A DNA stretch of 64,000 nucleotides from Gnetum montanum (taxonomy: Eukaryota; Streptophyta; Gnetopsida; Gnetales; Gnetaceae), in NCBI GenBank assembly GCA_015680685.1, contig MNCI01021501.1, forward strand, positions 615,417 through 679,416. Direction: 5' to 3'. A program made the position numbers and the translations under genes. This document shows positions 1 to 11,925 of the stretch, piece by piece. Numbering within the stretch: position 1 is the first letter of the stretch; each line of letters begins with the position of its first letter. The notes under the pieces were generated by a model, which worked only from the letters and a program-made list of their open reading frames with translations, was not told the origin of the DNA and ran no database searches.

Positions 1-330
1 AAATGCCTCCATGTAATAGGTGTGCTCTTGAGACTTTGAAACAGAGATGCCTGTATGTAGCAACCACACAACCAGTAGTAGACACCCCGTGGTTAACAGC
101 TACTAGAAGGAGCAAAAAAATATGCATGGAACGAACTGAGGAAACCCATGCCAACAACGAAGGCATAGATACATTGGAATATGAACATCGCCAACTTCCA
201 CCCCTTAATCTAAGATCATCATTTGGGAGAAGTTCGACACTTTTAAGAAATTCAAATAGGCGCTCATTATTTCAGATCTCTCCCTTTCCACTCATTCATG
301 GGGGAGATGGCCACCTATGCTGATCATATG
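1..330 (+). pseudogene. Ty3/Gypsy pol 3' end (integrase C-terminal tail), decayed
   Basis: The open frame from 3 to 323 ends in residues FQISPFPLIHGGDGHLC. These closely match the end of the integrase-like frame on the other strand at 62132-61836 (FQISSFQLSRGGDGHLC). This is therefore the last part of a Gypsy polyprotein, cut by the window edge and oriented opposite to the copy at the right end. The rest of the frame has no recognisable catalytic motif, so the copy is badly mutated. It is followed by a T-rich tract and then sequence (about 541-700) that also resembles the matching region of the other copy near 60850-60970. The family assignment rests on this internal comparison. Confidence 0.6.
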
Positions 331-1550
331 GGGCCCTCAGTTCTTTTTCGATTTTTCTTTTACAAGTTTTGGTTTTACACATTTTTGTTTTAAAAATTTC
401 TTTAACTTTTCTAAGTTTTTGTTTTAAAACTTTCTTTATCTTTTCTAATTTTTNGCTTAAGCTACAAGCACTGGTTATGAAACCAAAAGTGTTCCCTCTA
501 ACTAAGGTCCTTCTCACTTCCCATTCTCTCCTTTTTTTTGTCAGAATGGTGGTGGCTCTTTAGAGATGCATTCTTGTTATCCAAGTGGATGGTTTAGCCG
601 AATGCATTGATGCGAAGTCACTCGATGTGGTTGGTTTGAGGCCGGAGTTGGAATGAGACTTGCCAAGTCACATTAATCATGCAACACATAAGGGGCTGTA
701 CACCACCTTGTTCTTGGGATTCCATTCCATTCTCTTCTCTCCATTGTTCACCTCATTTCTGGTTGTATCATTAGTGTATATATTTTGGTTGATGCATTGT
801 TTTCTTTTTGGTAAATTCTTATAGTTAAGATTTTAACTCTTGTTCCAAATAACATTTCCGGAGCCTACGGACTCTTTGAATGTGGGTTTGTCAAGGCATT
901 AAGGGCATGAGCCTGCTTTGGGGAGGATCCACTGACATTCCTATTTGGAGCATCCATTAACTTCTTTCCCCTAACATTGTTTCAATCTAATTTCTTTTGT
1001 TCATTTCCATCTTGACATCCACTTTATTGACGTTACCGTTGTCCCTTTGTATCTATCTTTCTTACTCCTGTTCTTTCTCCATTCTAACGCTATCAGAGGT
1101 TCGTGATTAGTCATGGGGATACGGGGCTCGATTTTCTCTATTTTCTCCTAGCCCCGAAATTTTTGATTTTCTTCCTAACCCCTACACCTTCGGTAGTCAT
1201 CATTAATATATTCCCAAATCTGTATTAGCCATACCACAACCTAGCCAATGGACTTACACCGAAGCAAGGTATCAATTACATGATGATTTATTTACCCTTG
1301 CTAATATAAGATTGTGTTGTGTGTGCAGATGGCGATCATACAAACAATGGATTGGATCTGGAGCAAACACTTGGAATGGAGCAGCGCTGAAGCAGTGATG
1401 CAAGGAGCAAGATCGATGGCTCACTTATGGATGGACAACAAAGGCGCAATCTTGGCATTGGCAGCAGCAACACTTCTTTCTCTCTCTCTTTCTCTCAGCT
1501 GCCAACTAAGGCCTAATGTCATTGTAATAAGGTGTTCACCCTTGTTGTCA
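331..1550 (+). other. Gypsy 3' non-coding/LTR remains and one unexplained short ORF
   Basis: This stretch holds no gene I can name. The T-rich part to about 540 has the composition of the untranslated region after pol, and 541-700 resembles (inverted) 60850-60970. A 79-codon open frame at 1314-1553 follows a splice-acceptor-like tgtgtgcag, and contains a CT-repeat-encoded LSLSLS run. It matches no family I know and may be chance. N occurs at 454. Confidence 0.4.
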
Positions 1551-2507
1551 TGAACACCAGTTTTGTCAAGTCTTGTANTGATATTGCATCCCATGTGATA
1601 TCGCGTCGTCCCCTGCGATATCGTGTATGCGATATCACAGTCTGCCACCAAATCTATAAATAAGAGGCAGCACTCCCCTTATTTCCCATCCTAGTCTAGA
1701 AGTAGCGAAGCTCTGGCAGTTTGATCACTCCAAAGATAGATTAATTTCCCGTGTGCCTGCAGTAGGAGTCCTAAAGTGAACGGATCTTTATTTGAGCAAC
1801 ATTGTACCTAAACACAAAGTTGTGTATGGAAATAAAGATGAACTTGATTGGATAAACCTTGAAGTGCATGGAATAGGATTTTATTTTAATTGCTATTTAT
1901 TACTTTCCTAGAATGCGGTACAAGTACGACTTGATTACGAGCATCTAGTGTGACTACTTGGTAACCCAATGGCGTATTCCAGGATCTACGCTTGGTAATC
2001 CTAGTGGTAGTCGAACACCCCGATGTGTATAGTTAGTGAAGGAATCAGCTGCTCATCGCACTTAGGCTAGATAGGTTCTCTCAACCCTTTCCTCCTAGTT
2101 AGGAGCCTCAGTACGACCACTTTGAGCACGTGCATTACGTGTGGTGATCCCAGTAACAATTAGCATTTGGTAGCCACAGTTGCATAGTTCAAGGTGTGTA
2201 CGGTAAGTGGGAATGGATGCTAATGATAGTTAATTTAGACTTAGTCCTTAGTTAGAGTTAGTTAGTTTCTCAACCCTTCGCTCTTAGCATAGAATACATA
2301 AAACCATAAAATATCATAAAAATCATATACCTCGAACTTACTTAACCATACACTATGACAACTACAAGTAAGTCTGGGAAGACAACAAATGATTATCCCC
2401 AAGTGTTCCATGGGGTGTATAGGCACTTAGTCTGTGGAGTTCGACTGGATCGCGCGTGCTACGCTCGTTTAGTATGGTTGAGTGTAGGGGTACCTTGCCA
2501 CTCATCA
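1551..2507 (+). repeat. LTR of palindromic-U3 family, copy 1
   Basis: The segment aligns over most of its length with 4552-5445 and more distantly with 23394-24256. It contains GATATCGC-type palindromes at about 1597-1640, a TATA box (ctataaataag, 1654-1664) and aataaagatgaact about 180 bases downstream, which is a plausible R-region polyadenylation signal. It ends in CTCATCA at 2507. The 5' edge is uncertain: an N lies at 1578 and the first ~70 bases do not match copy 2. No primer-binding site follows 2507, so it cannot be shown to be the 5' LTR of an element ending with copy 2. Confidence 0.7.
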
Positions 2508-4551
2508 CTAATGAATAAATGGAGTTACATAAAAAATGCTTGAATGGGAGTGTTAAATCATAGTCTAAACTAAAATTGCTTAATTAGTAGTTTTATAAAA
2601 TAATAAAGTCAAAAGTTATGAGTCTAAAGATGAAACATCATACCTACTTAGGATATATAAAAGACATAAGCAAGTAGTTATCAAATATAATGGTATACAT
2701 AAAGATAGACCATATGAGTCCTTAAAAGAAGATCTAAATAGATCATGTAAAGGTGTTTACCAAAGAAGCATATATAAAACTAACGTAAAGCCAAAAGGCT
2801 AAAAGTATTAGTTGAGGGACCAATGAAAAGAAGAAATTTTGAGGAAGTATGTACAAGAGGAAATTTTATGTTCTTAGAGAAGAGAGTAGATTCAAAGTAA
2901 ATACTAAAGTATGTGGAAATACATTTGTATGTAGAAATGAGAATTACGTAAAAGTATGGGCAGAGAATCTACTAAGCTTACAAGCTACAATGAGATGTAG
3001 TACTCCACCAATGTATAAAGGATGTGCTATGCTTGATGCAATAGGCCAACACAATTTAGATAATGAAGAAGTTAACAAGCAAAGACATAAATATGAGTTT
3101 AAATGAACTTAGTCTCACATATAAATCCAATAGAAAAGATGTGAGTCTACAATGAAACTTATCTATGATGTACAATTTATGAAGTAATATTCAATTAACA
3201 ATATGTTAAATATTAAAACTCTATTATTAGATCCTTGGATAATTAGAGTTGTCCATGATATGTATAATGAAAATCTAACATTTGTAGTGCAAGATCTTTC
3301 ATTTTCTAGCATTTTCTCATTCATCACAAGCTTCACTACTATACTTTCCCATTCAACTTTCTAAACTTGAATTACTTTAATGTTTTACTGTATAGATCCC
3401 ATTTTGAAATCTTTAAATTGGAGTGGCTACTTCCTTTCTCACATGGATCTAATCATTGAAAGCCTCATTTCAAAATCTAGTTCATTTACTACTACTCCTA
3501 CTCTTGCTTGTCATGTAATTCAAATAATAAAGATAATAATAGGATTTCAAAAGAGATAATTTGAATGCTTTTGCAATAATTTTAGTGTCTTAAAAGGAAA
3601 ATTGTGACTATAGAAATTGGATATGAAATTGAAACTTAAATTTTATTATATTTATGAACCTTCTAGATCTAGGGATGTAATAAAGATTTAGATACAATAA
3701 AATTAAAATTTTGAGTATTAAAAATCTAGACACAATAATGAATTTTGAATAGGCTACAAAAATTATTAATGTAAAGGTTTAGAAGAGATGAAAAAAAGAA
3801 GCATAAAACTATTACAATTATTTTGGGGTTCCAACATCCCCCACACCTCTCCCTCTCCTCCCCAAAAACCAAGCTTCAATTTTATTTAAAAACCATTAAA
3901 TGTTGCCTACATGATGAAGTATAATATTTATGTGTGGCTATTTCCATATGCATGTAGACACTAATTAGCACTACTATGTGACATGAAGATAGAATATGAT
4001 TGTTGCCTATGTCTACTATAAGTAGTAGAAGATGAGCAAGTATGTATTATTGAAATATAGTGACATTGATTTCTATAGAAGCAAATGAAAATTTCTTTGT
4101 AAGAGTTATTTAAGGTGTAGCCACTTGAAAGAGGTTAGGCTTTTACTCATCCACTAACCCTCCTAGGACACTGCCTTAGCGGGATGAGCATTGAGCCTCT
4201 AGGTGATTACCCTTTTTAGTTATTTAAACTTTGTTTTTAAACAATATTTACCCCTAAGACATATAGCCAAATAAAACTTTATAACTTAACATTACTCATC
4301 AAAATCGAACTCACAACTTGGAGCTTCCAAACCAAGTCTTTCCACTAAACTAACAGTTCATTATTATGTGTATGAGTTATTTAAACTACTGGTATTAGTT
4401 TGAGGCTATGATATACAAAAAATATTCAAAACATATGAACATTAAATTAATCTATTATACTTAGAATTAGTACCATTAATGTATTGTGTGTAAATTAATT
4501 ATCAAAAAATTATTTTGAGTTTATAGTTTCAATTTCAAATATTTATAGTGT
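2508..4551. other. AT-rich sequence between two LTR copies, no coding signal
   Basis: About 2 kb lies between the two related LTRs. Open frames are short (the longest, 2849-3106, has 85 codons) and show no domain. No purine tract precedes 4552 and no primer-binding site follows 2507. It could be the inside of a non-autonomous element or unrelated DNA between two separate insertions. A tRNA-like SINE head lies inside at about 4290-4370. Confidence 0.4.
4290..4370 (-). repeat. tRNA-derived SINE head (relic)
   Basis: On the minus strand an A-box-like TTAGTTTAGTGG (around 4341-4353) is followed about 35 bases later by a B-box-like GAGTTCGATTTT (4312-4301). Order and spacing match an internal RNA polymerase III promoter from a tRNA gene. 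No full tRNA cloverleaf is apparent. Confidence 0.45.
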
Positions 4552-5445
4552 TGATGCATAAATTTTGGATGCACCAACACCGGAAAAGAAAACTCATTTT
4601 AGGAGACTATTGCCTAGGTGATGGAAAGCGATATCGCGGCCATCGCAATATCACATCCATCGCGATATCGCATATGCGATATCGTGTCGTCCCCCACGAT
4701 ATCGCAGTGCACCATCATATCTATAAATAAGAGGCGGCTCTCCCTTGTTTCTCATCCTAGGCTTAGACCGTAGTGAAACTCTGGCAGTTTGATCCCTCCA
4801 TAGATAGAATATTTTCCATGTGCCCGTAGTAGGAACTCCAATGTGAACGGATCTTCATTCGAGCAGACATTGTACCTGAACACAAGTTTGTGTACAGCAA
4901 TAAAGATGAACTTCTTGGATAAACCTTGCAGTGCATGGAATAAGCTAATTAGGACTTTATTTATTGTTATTTACTATTTATCATTTACATGCTTTATTAG
5001 GAGTTAAATCTTTCTCAACCCTTCTCTCCTAGTTAAGTGCCTCAGTATGACCGCTTCGAGCACATGCGTTACGCGTGGTGATCCCAACAACGACTAGCGT
5101 TTGGTAACCACGGTTGCATTGGTTCAGGGTGTGAACGGTAAGTGGGAACGGATGTTGACGCTAGGTTAATTCAGACTTAGTTAGTTAGTTAGAGTAGTAA
5201 TTAGTCTCTTCAATCCTTCACCTCTCAGCATAGAAGATAAAACAGAAAAGCTATAAAAATCATATACCTCAAACTTACTTAATCATACACCGTGACAACT
5301 ACAAGTAAGTCTGGGAAGACAACGAATAATTAACCTTAAGTGTTCCATGAGGCGTGTAGGCACTTAGTCTACGGAGTTCGACCGGATTGCACGTGTTACA
5401 CTCGTATTCGTATGGTTGAATGTAGGGGTACCTCACCACTCATCA
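4552..5445 (+). repeat. LTR of palindromic-U3 family, copy 2
   Basis: The LTR begins TGATG and ends CATCA, a short terminal inverted repeat typical of LTRs. The U3 (about 4625-4710) has at least six partial or whole copies of the GATATCGC palindrome, followed by a TATA box at 4721-4730 and aataaagatgaactt about 175 bases further on. It aligns with copy 1 from the palindromes to the end. The flanks (agtgt before, ctagg after) are not identical, so no target duplication is visible. It abuts the edge of the next Gypsy LTR at 5446. Confidence 0.75.
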
Positions 5446-6373
5446 CTAGGGCACCTCTCATATGGGTACGGAAACTCGAGAATAGTATCAGTTGGAGAGG
5501 GCTACATGGCCTTTTGCAAATAATAAACTAAAAAGAAATCTGGAATTTAAATTAAATAATTATCTTCAATACAATAATTAAGTAAAAGAAATGAATTTTC
5601 CTTGGTCCCATTGATGCTACTGGGAGAGAGAGAGAAAGAGAGACTGCCCACCGTAATTCGCACAGGGTAGCAACTGTGGTCCTCAAAGCCTGCCACTACC
5701 TACCACCTTTTGTGCACTCCCATACAGAGGAAGATCGTTCACCCACATCTGCACCACTAAGACAAGCTACTGGCCTAAAGAAAATCACATGTCTCACGTC
5801 TTGCATGTGGGCTATGCTACCTGTGTTGTTGCAGATAGAAAGAAGAGAGAGAGAACCCTCTTGCCATTGCCATGAAAACCCGCAAGGATCTGATTTTAAG
5901 TCGTTGGCTCCTACTTTGGACTCTCCTCAAAGATCATTCAAAAGCTTGTAAAAAAGAAAAAAAAGAAGGAGGAAACCATTGCCTCTAGAGAGGAAGCCCT
6001 AGATCCTCCTTCCAAGAAAGAGAAACTACCATTTCTGGTTTTTTTGGCTGGAAAAGAACAGAAAGAGATCGTCCCTCTTTTGAGTCGTGTCTCCCCTTTT
6101 ATAGTCGTTATGACCAACCAATAATGGTGCCCATGTTCTACTACAATGGCCGCACCACTAATGACTGCAATCACTACCATGAATGACCACCACCTGGTCG
6201 TTACTGCCCACGATCTCCAATTTAAGTGCCCATGTGCCCTAATATAACAATCTTTGATAGTAACGTTTACTACACCATCCCTTGCATGATTTTTATAGTG
6301 GTTATTGAGAGAGAAAAATAGAGACATTGATAATCATGGCCCCATGAGAGCATGGAAAATGTTAACATCAACA
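5446..6373 (-). repeat. 3' LTR of Gypsy element (minus strand)
   Basis: The segment is a direct repeat of 11086-11925: long stretches such as the one beginning gaatagtatcag are nearly identical. Read on the minus strand it begins TGTTGATGTTAACA and is preceded by a purine tract (TTTTGGGGGCTAAG) that fits a polypurine tract, so this is the 3' LTR. The other edge lies close to 5446, where similarity to the second copy stops. It does not end in a clean CA, so that boundary is approximate. Confidence 0.75.
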
Positions 6374-7530
6374 CTTAGCCCCCAAAATTTAATTACATGC
6401 AAGTGCAAGGAACAATACCACGGAAATTTTTAAAGGAGATGAATCACAAACATCATAAAACAAGGAAATGGAATCTTCAAAGTAAACTATATTAACCTAA
6501 ACATGATTAAAATAACCAAATAATCAAAAGAGAACTAGACGTGGGCCACCCAAACCACGCCATCTTATTTAATTAAAATCCAAATATATAACTTATTATT
6601 TTAACTACATATATCTATATATAATTAAAATATAATTAAGACCACATTCCCAATCCTCTCACAAGGTAAAAGTCAACAGCTATGTAGACTACTTTAAGCA
6701 CAAGACCCATACTAAACTTAATGAGGAGAATAGGCTCACGTTAGATCGTGGTTAGCCGCAACTTTTAGATTTTTCCTTGGGATTTTTTTTTCTTTTTTTT
6801 TTCTTTTTAGAATATAGGTTTAAAAGGAGAAATGGAGGTTAGGATAAGGATAGCTACCAAACCCCATCACACTCAAGAACTTATTACACTGCCAATAAAC
6901 ATGGTCCTCATTCTTTTTTTTTATAGGATACTTTGCCCATGGTGTACTTCATTCTTAAGATAGGAATTCCAACACAAGTCTAGCCGATTAGCTGCACTAC
7001 TAATGAACATGGTCCTTTTGGAACTTTGCCCATGATGCAGTTCAACCTTCATGTATGTGCCTTTAATTACAATTTGATGACATCATAGCAAGTCTCTTAG
7101 GTGGATAAAGGTTCTCAAGTGAAGATGCACACACTTCACCCTATTGTTCACAAGGTAGCCATGGATCACACTTGAGGGCTAGGGCTTATGAGAGGGAAAA
7201 TGGGGTTTTCCAAGATCACCTAGTGATTATAGCTAACCACTCTCTAACATCACCTATCCTACACTCACATGATTATAATGATTACATGATAAGTTAGCAC
7301 AAATCTCATGCTCCATAATCCAACATAACTAAAGAAACCAAAACCTTGAAAAAGACTGGGAAGAATCAAAACATTATTGAAATACATAGTATAAAAGAGA
7401 TTTTATGTAATAATAATAAGAAATATTATATAAAGCATTATACTAACATTATTCTCAATGGTGCTCAAATGACCCAACGCCTAGTAACTCAAAAGACCAT
7501 AATGATTATTAAAATCATATGTAAAGCAAA
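6374..7530. other. Gypsy internal non-coding region downstream of pol
   Basis: AT-rich sequence lies between the integrase tail and the polypurine tract of the element. T-runs near 6781-6807 and 6914-6923 are visible. The 97-codon frame at 7346-7639 on the plus strand is antisense to the integrase tail and lysine/isoleucine-rich, so I treat it as chance. Confidence 0.5.
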
Positions 7531-7532
7531 AA

Positions 7533-7870
7533 TCAAAATAATATGCCAAGAAAGAAATGATGGAAGTGCAAAGAAAATATGCAAATGCAACTATATACAA
7601 ATGAAATGCATGATGAAGGGAAAGAAAACATGCAACTAAGAATCAAGTAGGTGTCCACATGGGCACCTGAGTAGAAATGCTTTATATGGAATGCATTAAA
7701 ATTTCTAGGTAACTTATATCTTTGCACGTAAGCAACCATATATACATTGGGGCCAATGATGTCCTTAACTTGGAATGGGCTTGACCACATAGGAGAGAAC
7801 TTACCTTGAAGATTTTCTTGGTCAAATGTTCTACCTTTTTCCGGGACTAAGTCTCCTATCTTAAAGATTT
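7533..7870 (-). pseudogene. Gypsy integrase C-terminal fragment
   Basis: The minus-strand translation contains KIFKIGDLVPEKGR, then SPMWSSPFQVKDIIGPN, then PRNFNAFHIKHFYS. This is the typical end of a Ty3/Gypsy integrase (GDLV, a GPF/SPF-V block, and N-NAFHIKHFY). The upstream HHCC and DDE regions are missing. The fragment lies right after an unassigned segment (8372-7959), which marks the internal deletion of the element. Confidence 0.7.
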
Positions 7871-7958
7871 TACCAACATACTTCCTATCAAGACATTGTT
7901 TAACAATTTGTAGATGCTTAAGATTACGAAAATCAAAACCTATTCTTAACTTGTTTGT

Positions 7959-8372
7959 TCATTTTCTATCAAGTTTTTCTTTGATATAAGTTTCAATGAT
8001 AGGTCTAGGTCTTGGTTGGTCATCGAATATTGCCTTTCTAAGAGAATGTTTCATGGATGTGTCATTAAAATTTAGCACACCTTCAAGTGTTTTAAGAGGT
8101 AGGGTCTTATTTATATCTTTATCTTCTCCTAAAGGTGGTGGATTACTTAGATGAAATCCATCATGTTGTTGATAAGGCAAGGCGTCTCCATAGATTTTTT
8201 CACCTTCTCTAGAACTTTGATAGGATTGGGTGGAATCTGCATGAGAGACATGATTTATTTTTGTAGTTCCACTCACATAGTCATTTAAAACATGTTCATT
8301 GTGCTCAACCTCAATAACCCCAACATAAAGATTAGTATTTTGATCTTCCAAAGATTGATTTTGTTGATCCAA
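7959..8372 (-). pseudogene. Gypsy polyprotein spacer segment, unassigned
   Basis: A 137-codon open frame lies between the protease and the integrase tail. It is rich in Asn, Gln, Asp and Ser and has no recognised domain. Position suggests the linker between protease and reverse transcriptase, kept when the RT region was deleted. It could also be partly non-coding. Confidence 0.45.
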
Positions 8373-8402
8373 GGCTATAACTACTTGTTTGTAGAAGGGT
8401 TC

Positions 8403-8804
8403 TTAAGGTATAGTCATGTATTCAGATTTTCCTTTGATAGGGATTAATAGCTTTGAGAAATCTGACCTAAAGAAGCCCCCAAACTTTGCTCCAAAATTTC
8501 TAGATAGGAGCACATCATAAATAGGTGGCATGTCAACTACCAGGATATCTGTGTAACATGTGAACGTAAGGTATTGTTTAAGTTGCACTTTCACTCCTTT
8601 TAATGACCCTACTACAAGTACATTGGACTCATCGAGTTGAATCACATTTTTCATTTGTTGTATCATTTGTGCTCCTAAAGTCTTACATACCTCAAGTGGC
8701 ATGACATTGATAGTTGCTCTAGAATCCATCAAACAATTGTGAACATTCTTTTCTAAAATAATTAGAGTTGTTAGGAAAGAAGGTTGCTCTTTTTTACTCA
8801 TCAT
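8403..8804 (-). pseudogene. Gypsy retropepsin-like aspartic protease, mutated active site
   Basis: The 133-codon frame has the plant Gypsy protease pattern: a hydrophobic strand, then CLMDSRATINVMPLEV around residues 24-39, then LVVGSLKGVKVQL and the late hydrophobic block with DVLLSRNF. The family active site is D-S/T-G-A; here it reads D-S-R-A, an exchange of the glycine expected to kill the enzyme. It lies downstream of gag on the same strand, as in Gypsy elements. The frame ends before any RT motif. Confidence 0.7.
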
Positions 8805-9176
8805 GGAATTGTTTACATTTTGTACTAATAATGTGTTAGGACTTTCTGTGAAGTGAACTTGCCTTTCGAGGGTTGGGGATTTTCCTTTATTAGTTTCCGG
8901 TTTACGAACTATCTCTTAAACCACCTCTTTCATTTCATCAAAACGTAACAAGCCATACATTGAAATGTTAGCTTTGGTTTTTTTCAAATCCTCAACTAGA
9001 TTGTAAGTCTTAGGTACATCTTTGACTTCTTGTTGAGGTGGAGTTCTTCTAAGTATAGAAGGTGGATTTGGTCATTGTGGGGTGTTTGTTTGAGATGACC
9101 CAGTCTGAGTATTTGTGTTACTTTGACTAGGAGCTCTTCTATTTAGAGAAGTATAAGGATCATTCCTAGTTTGTTG

Positions 9177-10394
9177 CTATGTGTTGTTCATGATGTCACT
9201 AAGTTTATGGTAGCGAGCGTTATGTGGGTTAGGATCACTTACCATAACTTGCTCCAATGGGGAAACCAATTCATTTTCTGTTTGATGAGGTACATTAAGG
9301 ACCATAATAGGAGGTTTCCCATTTTTTTGACCTTGGGTGTGATCGTCATATAATGCTAATAATTGAGGACAAGTCCTTTCAAAATGTTGCCTCGTGTTAT
9401 GGAGGCGGCAATAATCATCATTGACTAATGAACTAGGATTTTTTGGTTGTATAGGACCCTTGTTATTGTTTCTCTTTAATTCAACTATTTCGTTTGAAAT
9501 TTTTTGAAGTGAAGTTAATATCTGGGTCATTTGATCTTGAGCTTGAGTCATGGGTTCAATAGGATTAGATACCTTGTTTGGGTTTATGATGGACTGAATT
9601 AAAGCCTTCGATTGATCCTCATTCAAATTAGTGTTAGATGGTAGGAATGGAGAAGATGTGGGACCTTGAAAATAACTATTTGTAGGTTGAGTCATTTGAA
9701 GGGGAACATGAGTTTAGAACATAGTGTTGGTCATTGGAAAAGTTGGTAGAGGTAAAGGACTATGTTGCATAGGATTGCTAATGCTCATCATCCCAAACTG
9801 GGTTTGAATGTTGTTCATAAGGGTAATTTGTTCTAGCTCCATGGCTTTAGCCATTACTCCTTGTACTTCTGTTATGTTTGAATCAGATTTGATGGCATAG
9901 GCAAAAAATGGGTCGATGGTAGAAAGGTAAAAGTTGATGATGCCATGGAGCTGTGGATACATCTCGCTTGGCACATAGGCCAATTGGTGAAGGAATTTCA
10001 GGTTGTAATCCTTGACATTTTCCCCAGATAGCTTTCTTAAGTTGGTAAAGTTACTAGATGCTATGGCAGGGCTTGTGAATTTGCCAAACTGAGTCAAAAA
10101 CTTATTTTTGAACTCCTACCATGATTTAATGGAGGCATTGGGGAGCATCAGAAACCATTGGGTTGCTTTGGTTTTGAAAGTTGTCAAAAATACCCTCCAT
10201 GCCACATCATTTTGGACAATGTCATGAATGCCTAGTAAGGTTTCAAAACATTGTATATGTTGGCGAGCATCGCTAGTGGTGTTTGTGGGATCGAAAAACA
10301 AATTTATATTTTTAAGTGATTTTGGGATATCGTGATAATTAGTGAAGTTAAAGAGGTTGCTAACCAAGGGAGCTGGGGGTTGATTAGATGTCAT
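9177..10394 (-). pseudogene. Gypsy gag with two in-frame stops
   Basis: One minus-strand frame runs about 406 codons from 10394 and is broken by two nonsense codons: a TAG directly after a Trp near 10116, and a TAA near 9712. The first part carries the retrotransposon gag core (AWRVFLTTFKTKATQWF, then NLRKLSGENVKDYNLKFLHQ). The second part carries a knuckle-like C-x2-H-x4-H-x4-C pattern (YCRLHNTRQHFERTC) and a Gln-rich linker. Continuity of the frame across both stops shows that point mutation, not frameshift, disabled it. Confidence 0.75.
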
Positions 10395-11085
10395 CCTAGT
10401 CCAAGTTCTTTTAAGAATATAACTTGGAAAATGTTAGGCTTGTTGTTTCCTTAATGCGAAGAGACGGGTAATTGGTTGTTAGAAGCAAAGGGAAGTTCAC
10501 TCATAAAAGAAAACTATAAAATATAATTATTAAAATAAAACTATAAAATTGCGTAAAATAAAAGAAAATATTGAAATAATAATATATTTTTGTAAAAAAA
10601 CACTAAAATATGCTATATTTTTATTTTATATATATATATTTGAAAAGAAAAATAAATATATAAAATTACAATACTTATAAAATTAAAAGACAAATTTTAG
10701 AAAAAAAATAAATTTAAAATTGCATAATTAAATAAAACCACCTTAACTATCCCAAGACTAAGGTAAAGACCGCCCAAACACAAATTCAAAAATGGGATTG
10801 AGAAACGAGGGTTTTTTAAAAAAAGAATTAAAGAAAATGAGTGATCAAACCCAAAAGTTTTTAAGAAACAAACTTTTGAGAACAAGAAATGAAATGCTCG
10901 AAAAAAAAATTTAATGGTTTTTCAAGACAATGGCTAAAAATATGAATTTTAAATAAAACAAGTTTGAAATAAGGAAAATGAAATTTTTGGGAAACAAAAT
11001 AGGAATATTTTAGAAAATGGGATAACAATGGCTAAAAAAATGCAAGAAAAACTGATAAAACAAAGGTGGGAGAAAGGCCCTCCTT
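10395..11085. other. Gypsy 5' untranslated region, AT-rich
   Basis: Between the 5' LTR and gag there is very A-rich sequence (on the plus strand), with a short TA run near 10628-10640. A primer-binding site complementary to a common tRNA is not evident next to the LTR. I see no gene. Confidence 0.5.
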
Positions 11086-11925
11086 CTAGGGCCCCTCCCG
11101 TATGAGTATCGAAACCTGGGAATAGTATCAGTTGGAGAGGGCTATGTGGCCTTTTGCAAATAATAAACTAAAAAGAAATCTAAAATTTAAATTAAATAAT
11201 TATCTTCAATACAATAATTAACTAAAAGAAATGAACTTTCCCTAGTCCCACTAACGCTGCCAGGCCATGACTGCCAATGGTATCCACTACTGGGCAAGAA
11301 GATAGCAATCGCCGCAAAAGAGAAAGAGAGAGAGAGAAAGAAAGAAAGAAAGAGAAAGAGAGGAAAAGAGACTGCCCACCGCAATCTGCATTGCCACCTC
11401 TTGTGCACCGTTGTAGAGAGGAAGATCGTCGATCCAAAGAAAACCGCATGTCTCACATCCTACGCATGGGTTGCACTACCTACATTGTTGTAGATAGAAA
11501 GAAGAGATAGAAAACCTCCTACCGTTGCCCAGAAGATCCCGCAAGGATTCGATTTTGAGCCATTGGCTCTTGCTTTGGACCCTCCTCGAAGAGCAGCGGA
11601 AAGCTTGTAAAAAAAAGGAAAAAAAAAAGAGGAAAACAGTACCTATGGAGAGGAAGCCCTAGACCCTCTTTGCAAGAAAGAGAAAATGTCTAGCCTTGGA
11701 GCTGTGTCTCCCCTTTTATAGCGGCTGCGACCAACCAATAATGGTGCCTATGTTCTACGGCCGCATCACTAATGACTGCAATCATTGCCATGAATGGCCA
11801 CCACTTGGTCATTATTGCCCACAATCTTCAATTTAAGTGCCTACTATGTCCTGATTTAACAATCTTTGAAATAGAGACGTTTATAATCATGGCCCTATGA
11901 GAGCATGGAACTGTTAACATCAACA
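11086..11925 (-). repeat. 5' LTR of Gypsy element (minus strand)
   Basis: Direct repeat partner of 5446-6373, starting (minus strand) TGTTGATGTTAACAG at 11925. It differs by substitutions and indels, for example a longer purine microsatellite at 11321-11366 (mixed GA and GAAA units) compared with a short one at about 5626-5643. That much divergence indicates an old insertion. Confidence 0.75.

Larger units (their letters stand above)
5446..11925 (-). mobile_element. Ty3/Gypsy LTR retrotransposon lacking RT, RNase H and integrase core
   Basis: Two direct LTRs (5446-6373 and 11086-11925) enclose, on the minus strand, a gag, a zinc-knuckle-like segment, an aspartic protease and then directly an integrase C-terminal fragment. 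Reverse transcriptase, RNase H and the integrase catalytic core are absent between about 8000 and 7850. The element is thus about 6.5 kb and cannot move by itself. Gag has two stop codons, so even its structural protein is dead. No exact target duplication is seen at the outer edges, and a canonical primer-binding site is not obvious below 11086. Confidence 0.8.

Noticed and set aside
1551-5445. A complete LTR element made of LTR copies 1 and 2
   Set aside because: No primer-binding site follows copy 1, no purine tract precedes copy 2, and flanks do not match, so I list them as separate copies.
7346-7639. 97-codon Lys/Ile-rich plus-strand frame
   Set aside because: It is antisense to the Gypsy integrase tail and AT-rich without a domain.
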